From contig DOZZ01000200.1 in NCBI GenBank assembly GCA_003517725.1, positions 2,579 to 8,746 on the forward strand: a DNA stretch of 6,168 bases. The letters are read 5' to 3'. The notes under the pieces were generated by a model. The model made no database searches. It was not told the DNA's origin and saw nothing but the letters and a program-made list of their open reading frames with translations. Made by a program: the position numbers and the translations under genes. The DNA comes from Bryobacterales bacterium (GTDB lineage: Bacteria > Acidobacteriota > Terriglobia > Bryobacterales > Bryobacteraceae). Positions 1-6,168 of the stretch are shown here, one piece after another (within the stretch, counting starts at the first letter, position 1; every line of letters begins with the position of its first letter).

Positions 1-1577
<1,577 letters not shown>

Positions 1578-1581
1578 CGGG

Positions 1582-2157
1582 TCAGGCCTTCAGCTTTTCA
1601 AGGAAGGCGTGCGAGAAGCGTTCTTCCGCGTCCGGAGTCAGCTGGGCGCGTATTTTCTGTTCGGCCAGATCGATGGCGAGATCGGCGGAGTAAATCTTCA
1701 GCGCCTGGCGCGAGGCCTTGGCCAAAGCGTCGATCTGCTGCTCCCCCTGGGTGCGTATGCGCGCGATTTCCTCGGCCGCCTCGCGGCGCAGACGGTCGGC
1801 GTGGCGCTCCTGCTCAGCGTGCAGCATGGCCTTCAGCTGTTCAATTTCAGAGCCTAGGTTGGCGAGCTTGGCGTTCACTTCGGCCACGCGCGCGCCGGCT
1901 TCCTGGCGCGCCTTATCGGCTTCGTCCAGACCTTTGCGAATACTGGCGGTGCGGGCCTCGAAGTAGGGGCCGCCGATCTTGACGGCCAGATAGCCAATGC
2001 CCGCGACCAGCACGGCGAAGTTAGCCCATTTCCAGCCGAGCATGCCGCTTTCGCTGTTACCGGGGACGCGGGCTTCCTCGGCGAGTTGGGCTTTGTCCTG
2101 CGCGGGAAGGGCGTGGAACGAGCCGGCCAGCAGCAGCGCTGGAAGCAGCCATTTCAT
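1582..2157 (-). CDS. atpF: F-type ATP synthase subunit b, with N-terminal signal-peptide-like extension
   Basis: Peripheral-stalk subunit of the F0 sector: one membrane helix followed by a long helix that dimerises with its partner and reaches up to delta. It has 191 residues, longer than the usual 150-170. Residues 1-20 look like a cleavable signal peptide: Lys at 2, a Leu/Ala-rich core, then ALPAQD as a possible cleavage region. A hydrophilic spacer follows (about 21-40), then the expected single membrane helix at about 43-60. The stalk begins GPYFEARTASIRKGLDEA (about 63-80) and runs as a charged Ala/Glu/Arg-rich coiled coil to about 150. The C-terminal part, IDLAEQKIRAQL (162-173), matches the delta-binding end of b subunits. 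Its ATG overlaps the stop of the preceding b-type gene by four bases (ATGA), so the pair is probably translationally coupled. The extension suggests a mature N-terminus on the outer face; cleavage is inferred. Confidence 0.93.
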   Translation of the reverse strand: MKWLLPALLLAGSFHALPAQDKAQLAEEARVPGNSESGMLGWKWANFAVLVAGIGYLAVKIGGPYFEARTASIRKGLDEADKARQEAGARVAEVNAKLANLGSEIEQLKAMLHAEQERHADRLRREAAEEIARIRTQGEQQIDALAKASRQALKIYSADLAIDLAEQKIRAQLTPDAEERFSHAFLEKLKA

Positions 2158-2603
2158 GCGGGCTGACCCTGCAGAATGGCCGTGGCGATACGGTCGGCAA
2201 GGTCCTGTGTATGCGTGCCGAGGCTTTGCTTGGCGGCCTCCACGTCGGCATCCATCTGGCGTTTGGCTTCCACGATGCGGGCTTCGGCGCCTTTGCGGCT
2301 GGCTTCCGCTTCGGCGGCGTTCTGGGCGGCTACCTCTTTAAACACGCGTTCCTGTTCGAGGTACGACTCGGCCCGTGCCGCCTGCAGCGCGCGCCGGTAT
2401 TGTTCCACCTGAGCTTCGGCGTTTTTGAGGCTCTCAGCCGCCGCCTTCTGCGCGCCTTCGGTCGCGGCAAAGCGCGCCGCCAGGGTCCTGGCCAGCGGCT
2501 TGAAGAACATTTGCTTCAAATAAACCAGCAGAAACAGCAGCAACAAAAATGTAGGGATGGCGTTCAGCAGTATTCGGCCTAGCGCATGGAGCGTTGAATC
2601 CAT
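2154..2603 (-). CDS. atpF: F-type ATP synthase b'-type subunit (second stalk subunit)
   Basis: Second b-like stalk protein, 149 residues, probably forming a b/b' heterodimer with the downstream gene product, as in cyanobacteria and phototrophic alphaproteobacteria. A short N-terminus leads into one membrane helix at about residues 11-29 (LLNAIPTFLLLLFLLVYL), followed by the classic basic stop and stalk start FKPLARTLAARF (34-45). The rest to about 140 is an Ala/Glu/Gln/Arg-rich coiled coil. Unlike its partner it has no signal peptide. It is the first ATP synthase gene in the run; the stop overlaps the next start (ATGA at 2157-2154). No clear Shine-Dalgarno precedes the ATG at 2603, but the next in-frame candidate would remove the membrane helix. 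Naming is a convention problem: databases may call it atpF, atpF', atpF2 or atpG. The assignment as b-family is firm; which of the two is b and which b' is less so. Confidence 0.92.
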   Translation of the reverse strand: MDSTLHALGRILLNAIPTFLLLLFLLVYLKQMFFKPLARTLAARFAATEGAQKAAAESLKNAEAQVEQYRRALQAARAESYLEQERVFKEVAAQNAAEAEASRKGAEARIVEAKRQMDADVEAAKQSLGTHTQDLADRIATAILQGQPA

Positions 2604-2710
2604 TATGTTTTCGACGGAGAAATTTCTTGCGAACTACGGTTGAAACCAACAACTTACCATATGTGAGCAAGTTGAATCAACCGGGCGGAGGGGGCGAAGT
2701 CGGGCCTTCC
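2604..2710. promoter_or_regulatory. Leader region of the ATP synthase genes, with two GTTGA dyads
   Basis: This 107-base gap separates the unknown membrane-protein gene from the first ATP synthase gene. It holds two short dyads sharing a GTTGA half: GTTGAATCAAC at 2671-2681 and GGTTGAAACC at 2638-2647, with centres about 33 bases apart. A separate inverted pair CAACTT / AAGTTG bounds 2650-2674. I found only a weak -10-like TATGGT on the minus strand (around 2661-2656), with no matching -35 at 17 bases, so I do not place a promoter. No convincing Rho-independent terminator is present: GAAG/CTTC near 2697-2710 is only a four-pair stem without a T run. Readthrough from the upstream genes is therefore possible. 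Confidence 0.35.
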
Positions 2711-3421
2711 TTAAATGCTCGATTCGTCGAGAATTTCCCTATCGGCAAGTTCTCGGTTTTCCCCGAATTGCGCATAAACGCTTTCGTCAAAAAAGCTTGC
2801 CGACGTAATCGCGCTCAACGGCAAGGTTACCGCAAAGTCATTTCGCTCGACTCCGCTTTCGAAGATCGGCACATAGTCGGTCGTGATCTCAGTCTCCAGA
2901 GTGGCCTCGTTCCTGCAGCCGCTTAAAATCGGCAAGATCGACACGTACTGTTCATGCGGCGAGAGGTTCGGGGCGCGCGTGACGTAGCCGACGTACCATT
3001 TTCTATTATTTAGAGTGAATGAAATTTTGCGCTCGCTGTTGATTGCCCTGTTCAACAGTCGGTCCAGGTCAGTCCCATGCCGGTTAATGGCATGGTCCCG
3101 AGCGGCTTTTAAACCGCCGATCGGCAGAAAGTTGGCTATGTAAGGAGCGGCGAGGCCGAGCACAAAGGCAGCGAATGCGGTTCCACTGAAGGGTATCGGG
3201 CTCAGCGCAATCCAAGTTTGGCGTAAGACGACCCCCAGAGGAAGGCATTTGAGCAACGTCACGCCCAAGCGCCCCATAGCCAGAAGTGCGATTCCGGCCA
3301 TCGAAGACTCCAAGAGCAGCCAGTAGCCATTGAGCCGCTGTACCCTAAACTTGAAATAATTACATTGAGAAACGAACCAGAACCCTCCGAGTAACGGGAG
3401 CAGCAGAAGGTTCGTCGGCAT
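2711..3421 (-). CDS. Membrane protein of unknown function with beta-rich cytosolic-type tail
   Basis: 236 residues, function not recognised. The N-terminal half is hydrophobic, with likely membrane segments at about 4-20 (LLLLPLLGGFWFVS), 33-65 (YWLLLESSMAGIALLAMG and on, perhaps one long or two short spans) and 79-101 (AFAAFVLGLAAPYIANF). The soluble half starts near 105: a short helix (TDLDRLLNRAINS, 117-129), then alternating hydrophobic strands ISFTLNNRKWYVGYV (133-147), QYVSILPILSG (158-168), ETEITTDYVPIF (176-187) and FAVTLPLSAITSASFF (196-211). The strand pattern with a short NNRKWYVG turn resembles small Sm-like barrels and, from memory only, a recurring family of bacterial membrane proteins of unknown role. 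It starts 8 bases after the stop of the 66-residue gene, with no clear ribosome-binding site, so coupling is likely. It is not ATP synthase subunit a despite its size and position: no RLFGN-type motif and too few membrane helices. Confidence 0.8.
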   Translation of the reverse strand: MPTNLLLLPLLGGFWFVSQCNYFKFRVQRLNGYWLLLESSMAGIALLAMGRLGVTLLKCLPLGVVLRQTWIALSPIPFSGTAFAAFVLGLAAPYIANFLPIGGLKAARDHAINRHGTDLDRLLNRAINSERKISFTLNNRKWYVGYVTRAPNLSPHEQYVSILPILSGCRNEATLETEITTDYVPIFESGVERNDFAVTLPLSAITSASFFDESVYAQFGENRELADREILDESSI

Positions 3422-3429
3422 GAAGCCGT

Positions 3430-3630
3430 TTAGGCTGCTTTAGCTGGGCCAGACTCGTTTCTCTTGCGAGCAGCCCTCCTCGAGTTGATTACCTTTTGAG
3501 CGAGTGCGCTTAGCTTGCGGAGTCGATCCATTTCGGACTTTTCACGAAAGAGGAGATTCGCGTTTTTGATATAAGCGCGACCGTCGGACGTTACCTCTAC
3601 GGCCTCTTCTTGGTTTAGCACGTTGCTCAT
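3430..3630 (-). CDS. Small basic protein of unknown function
   Basis: 66 residues, not recognised. I start it at the inner ATG (3630-3628) rather than the ATG 21 bases upstream, because a perfect GGAGG lies 7 bases before the inner one and nothing comparable precedes the outer. The product begins MSNVLNQEEAVEV, continues with a strand-like SDGRAYIKNANLLF (about 15-28), then a helix rich in charge (EKSEMDRLRKLSALAQKV, 30-47) and a strongly basic tail with NSRRAARKR. There is no membrane segment, no cysteine and no signal peptide. The tail could bind nucleic acid or acidic membrane lipids; that is inference from charge alone. It is the first gene of a two-gene unit with the membrane protein 8 bases downstream, and a sigma70-like promoter sits about 30 bases upstream. 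Not subunit c of ATP synthase: it is hydrophilic throughout. Confidence 0.72.
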   Translation of the reverse strand: MSNVLNQEEAVEVTSDGRAYIKNANLLFREKSEMDRLRKLSALAQKVINSRRAARKRNESGPAKAA

Positions 3631-3637
3631 ATGGTGG

Positions 3638-3642
3638 CCTCC
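3638..3642 (-). promoter_or_regulatory. Ribosome-binding site of the 66-residue gene
   Basis: GGAGG on the minus strand, 7 bases before the ATG at 3630. It is the clearest Shine-Dalgarno of any annotated gene in the window. It lies inside the first codons of a possible longer form starting at 3651, which is why the shorter start is preferred. Confidence 0.75.
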
Positions 3643-3667
3643 ACCATTCATTCTTAATTTATCGTCA

Positions 3668-3696
3668 ATTATCCGAAAATACTTAACTCAAATCAA
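3668..3696 (-). promoter_or_regulatory. Predicted sigma70-type promoter of the unknown two-gene unit
   Basis: On the minus strand a -35 hexamer TTGATT (3696-3691; four of six consensus bases) is followed after exactly 17 bases by a -10 hexamer GATAAT (3673-3668; five of six). Transcription would begin near 3661, leaving a leader of about 30 bases before the ATG at 3630. The surroundings are about 32% GC by hand count, so matches to AT-rich hexamers arise more easily here; the exact spacing and the position ahead of a gene with a strong ribosome-binding site are what support it. Confidence 0.5.
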
Positions 3697-3772
3697 TCAA
3701 TCCGAAGGAATCTGTGTAATATATCGCAGAAAAATCAATAGAAGGAGGGTAAAAAAATCGTTAAAGGTATTG

Positions 3773-3784
3773 AAACGTACGTTT
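3773..3784. repeat. Perfect 12-base palindrome AAACGTACGTTT
   Basis: Both halves match exactly around the centre at 3778/3779. It lies about 80 bases upstream of the -35 element predicted for the small-gene unit, a position possible for an activator or a distant operator. A single copy was found; no regulator is encoded nearby, so binding is only a possibility. Confidence 0.4.
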
Positions 3785-3957
3785 TTCTTCGGCTAAAGCT
3801 CAGCAACCTTAGGCCTACCGAGGTTCGAAAGGGGTTTATGCACAAGCAGCACTATCTCGTTCCTCTATTACCAAATAGCAGGGACTCCTCCGATTTCTTA
3901 TAGCATACCATTCACAGAAAACATTGTGACGCTGTCGAGGTTGAACACCCCTGCCGC

Positions 3958-6168
3958 TCAGCGATAGATGATGCTCCGCCCCGGTGTGTACGGCGCCTCA
4001 GCCGCCTCCAGCGCTTGTTCCAGCTTTTTGGCTTCTACTTCGGTGAGCTGCTTCAGTTGCTGGAGCACGGCGGCGAACTCGGTTTGCGCGATTTCGAAGT
4101 CCTGGATTTGCGTGCCCGTGGGCCCGGCACTGGACCTCCTTTCCCCTCCCAGAATGCCTGTGACGCGCTCCGAGATCGAAGGCGGGGTGTTCTCATCGTG
4201 AGCCCGCAGCACCGTATCGCCCCGCAATTGGCGCAATAGCTCGTCATCGCGCTTTTCGAGCGCCGTGGCGGTGTTGATCAGGCTGGCTGGCGCGCCCGGC
4301 GTTTCATACAGCGCTCGCTTCATGGCCGCCAGATTCGTCTTCAGCGTGTTCGCTGCGTCGAGGGCCCCGGCGACGGCGCGCTGCAGGCGCGTTACTCTTT
4401 CCTGGAACGTCACGAGCACGTTGTTGTCCGCAGCCGCAGTGATTTCGAATGCGACAGCCCCCGGCAACGCCATCAGCACGCCATCGATGCGCCGGGCGAG
4501 CGACGCCTGGTAGTGGCCGGGCCGCACAGGGGAGCCCGCGGGCTTGTCGTCATCTTCTTCCTCTTCAGCATCGGGTGGCTTCGGCTTGCTCAAGACCGGC
4601 GCGGGTTCACGCAAATCCCAAGTCACGCGGTGCAGCCCGGCAGTCGCGGGTCCGGTGAGACGCCGCACTACTTTACCCTGCGCGTCGGCCACGTTCAGGA
4701 CCACGGCAGGCGCCTCTTCGGCGGCCTCGGCGCGCAACTCTTCGGGGCCCGGGTAAGGCACGATGCTCGTTTTTTCGAGTTCGCGGCGTCGCTCGGCGCG
4801 CGTGCGCAGCGGCTCTTTCAGATAGTAGGTGAAAGTCGCCCCATACGGCGGGTTTTCGGCGGCGAAGAAAGCTTCGCCCTGGAAACCTTTGCCGTGGCCT
4901 CCGTAAGGACTGGGCTGTACGTAAAGGCGAGCGTCGCGCGCGGGAAACAGGGCGGCGTCCCTGGACAGCGTCTCGGGCGAGAGGGCGCGCAGGAACGAGT
5001 AGTCGTCCAGAATATAGACGCCGCGGCCGAAGGTGCCCAGGATCAGGTCGTCCTGCTGCTTCTGGATGGCGATGTCGCGCACCGCGATGGTGGGCAAGCC
5101 GCCGGTCAGCCGGTGCCACTTCGCGCCGCCGTCGAACGTCACGTACACGCCGAATTCGGTACCGGCGAAAAGCAGGTCCGGATTTTTGTAATCTTCGGCC
5201 AGCGCGTAGACCGGGCCGTTGGCGGGCAGGTCGCCGCGAATGGAGTGCCAGGTGCGGCCGGCGTCGGCGCTCTTCAGAAGATACGGCGTGAAGTCGCCGT
5301 TCTGGTGATTTTCAAGGGCCAGGAAAACAGTGTTGGCGTCGTGCTGCGAGGCCACCACGCGGCTGACGTAAGAACGATCGGGGACGCCTGGGAAAGTCGT
5401 GGCTTTGCGCCAATGGCCGCCGCCGTCTTCGCTGATTTGCAGCCAGCCGTCGTCGGTACCGGCGTAGAGCAGGCCCGGTTTGCGCGGCGATTCGGCCAGC
5501 GCCGAGAGATTGCTGTAGAACGCAGTCGATGCATTCTTGGCGACGGCGTCGGGACCCCAGATCTTACCCATCACGGGAAGCTGGTTGCGGTCGATGTGGC
5601 GAGTGAGGTCGGGGCTGATGGCTTTCCAAGTATCGCCGCGGTCGTCACTTTGGAACAGATGATGCGCCCCGAAGTAGAGGCGCGTGTGGGAGTGCGGACT
5701 GATCAGCAGCGGCGAATCCCAGTTCCATCGGAAAGGCTCGTCGGTGGTGCCAGGGCTGGGCTGTATGCCGAGGCGTTCGCCGGTACGCTTGTCGAAGCGC
5801 ACCAGCACGCCATACTGCGCTTCGGCGTAGATGGTGTTGGGATCTTCCGGATCGACGCGGGACTGGAAGCCGTCGCCGCCCTGGGTGACGAACCAGTCGG
5901 CGTTGGTGATGCCCGTCAGATTGGCGGTGCGGGCCGGACCGCCCACCGAAAAGTTGTCCTGCGTGCCGCCGTAGATAAAATAGAAGGGCGCCTGGTTATC
6001 CACTGTCACGTCGTAGAACTGGCCCAGCGGCAGATTGTTTTTAAACGCCCAGTTTGCGCCCCGATCGTAGGACTCGTAGACGCCGCCATCGCAGCCGACC
6101 AGGTAGTGCGCGGCGTCGCGCGGGTCGATCCAGATGACGTGGTTGTCGCTGTGCTTGTTCTTCTCGCC
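3958..6168 (-). CDS. Vps10/sortilin-like BNR (Asp-box) beta-propeller protein, 5' end outside window
   Basis: The frame is open from the window edge to the TGA at 3960-3958, giving 736 residues. A GTG at 6009 could be taken as the start, but the 53 codons before it continue the same fold without a stop, so the gene begins outside. Asp-box motifs S/TxDxGxxW appear at residues 33-40 (SYDRGANW), 174-181 (SDDRGDTW), 246-253 (SEDGGGHW), 300-307 (SADAGRTW) and 344-351 (TFDGGAKW), each at a blade turn of a large propeller. LGTFGRGVYILDD (377-389) closes the propeller. NPPYGATFTYYL (about 440-451) opens a beta-sandwich with GLHRVTWDLREP near 511-522, split by an acidic run (DAEEEEDDD, 533-541). The last 150 residues are helical. 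Family members are usually exported and about 1000 residues long, so roughly 300 are missing. They are often labelled glycosyl hydrolase, but Asp boxes are structural and no catalytic site is evident; a binding or scaffold role is equally likely. Confidence 0.88.
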   Translation of the reverse strand, partial: GEKNKHSDNHVIWIDPRDAAHYLVGCDGGVYESYDRGANWAFKNNLPLGQFYDVTVDNQAPFYFIYGGTQDNFSVGGPARTANLTGITNADWFVTQGGDGFQSRVDPEDPNTIYAEAQYGVLVRFDKRTGERLGIQPSPGTTDEPFRWNWDSPLLISPHSHTRLYFGAHHLFQSDDRGDTWKAISPDLTRHIDRNQLPVMGKIWGPDAVAKNASTAFYSNLSALAESPRKPGLLYAGTDDGWLQISEDGGGHWRKATTFPGVPDRSYVSRVVASQHDANTVFLALENHQNGDFTPYLLKSADAGRTWHSIRGDLPANGPVYALAEDYKNPDLLFAGTEFGVYVTFDGGAKWHRLTGGLPTIAVRDIAIQKQQDDLILGTFGRGVYILDDYSFLRALSPETLSRDAALFPARDARLYVQPSPYGGHGKGFQGEAFFAAENPPYGATFTYYLKEPLRTRAERRRELEKTSIVPYPGPEELRAEAAEEAPAVVLNVADAQGKVVRRLTGPATAGLHRVTWDLREPAPVLSKPKPPDAEEEEDDDKPAGSPVRPGHYQASLARRIDGVLMALPGAVAFEITAAADNNVLVTFQERVTRLQRAVAGALDAANTLKTNLAAMKRALYETPGAPASLINTATALEKRDDELLRQLRGDTVLRAHDENTPPSISERVTGILGGERRSSAGPTGTQIQDFEIAQTEFAAVLQQLKQLTEVEAKKLEQALEAAEAPYTPGRSIIYR

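Larger units (their letters stand above)
3652..3957. other. AT-rich intergenic region between the BNR gene and the unknown pair
   Basis: About 306 bases with no gene I can support. The first 130 bases are near 32% GC by hand count, the rest about 45-50%, against 60-73% in the flanking old genes. Besides the minus-strand promoter it contains a perfect 12-base palindrome AAACGTACGTTT (3773-3784), a weak inverted pair AACCT/AGGTT (3805-3809, 3821-3825), an inverted pair TCACA/TGTGA (3912-3916, 3925-3929) just past the end of the BNR gene, and on the plus strand an AAGGAGGG (3742-3749) not followed by a normal start codon. None of the stems is followed by a T run, so no Rho-independent terminator for the BNR gene is called. 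No tRNA, rRNA or insertion-sequence end was seen. Confidence 0.6.

Noticed and set aside
2711..3630. The unknown pair as atpB (a) and atpE (c), which have similar sizes and the same relative position before the b genes
   Set aside because: The larger protein lacks the conserved Arg-containing helix and the RLFGN-like motif of subunit a and has a large soluble tail. The smaller is hydrophilic and basic, not the two-helix hairpin with a membrane Asp/Glu of subunit c.
3430..3651. Start of the small gene at the outer ATG (3651), giving 73 residues
   Set aside because: The added residues MNGGGHH are encoded by the ribosome-binding site itself; GGAGG is ideally spaced for the inner ATG at 3630.
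3821..3830. GGTTCGAA, a typical tRNA T-loop core, as a sign of a tRNA remnant or attachment site
   Set aside because: The bases either side do not pair to form a T-stem, and no acceptor, D or anticodon arm can be drawn.
3912..3929. TCACA-N8-TGTGA as a CRP-type site or a terminator stem after the BNR gene
   Set aside because: The half-sites are in the opposite order to a CRP site, the spacing is wrong, and no T run follows the stem on the minus strand.
5274..5534. Second minus-strand frame within the BNR gene
   Set aside because: It is an out-of-frame reading of a gene whose main frame contains regularly spaced Asp boxes.
3958..6009. GTG at 6009 as the true start of the BNR protein
   Set aside because: The upstream codons to the window edge stay open and encode another Asp box (SYDRGANW), so the gene clearly extends past 6168.

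Overview
The window reads almost entirely on the minus strand and looks like a chromosome fragment of a GC-rich bacterium. The best guess is an Acidobacteriota member, perhaps Bryobacter/Solibacter-like. This rests on three things: a paired b'/b ATP synthase stalk in which one b subunit appears to carry a signal peptide, a very large Asp-box (BNR) beta-propeller protein of a type common in that phylum, and high GC in the flanking genes. The taxonomy is inference; there is no rRNA or other marker here.

Layout from right to left (the direction of transcription): (1) 6168-3958, the C-terminal 736 residues of a secreted-type Vps10/sortilin-like BNR-repeat protein whose start lies outside the window. 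(2) 3957-3631, an AT-rich gene-poor stretch holding a good sigma70-like promoter for the next genes and a few small palindromes. (3) 3630-3430 and 3421-2711, two closely spaced genes of unknown function: a 66-residue basic protein and a 236-residue membrane protein with a beta-rich soluble tail. (4) 2710-2604, a short gap with two related dyad symmetries. (5) 2603-1, the F-type ATP synthase genes in the order b', b, delta, alpha, with overlaps or gaps of no more than 11 bases. Alpha is cut by the window edge after 339 codons.

The four ATP synthase genes encode the peripheral stator stalk (b', b, delta) and the non-catalytic alpha subunit. Together they link the membrane F0 motor to the F1 head. 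Gamma, beta and epsilon presumably follow beyond base 1. The genes for a and c (atpB, atpE), which come just before b in the textbook operon, are absent; their place is taken by the unknown gene pair.

Hand counts on sample rows put the flanking genes at roughly 60-73% GC, the unknown pair near 50%, and the stretch around 3661-3780 near 32%. The middle of the window is therefore compositionally distinct and may be an acquired cassette between two old neighbourhoods. I see no integrase, transposase, CRISPR, tRNA, rRNA or insertion-sequence ends. The unknown gene pair is the only candidate for something undescribed, and its function cannot be told from sequence alone.
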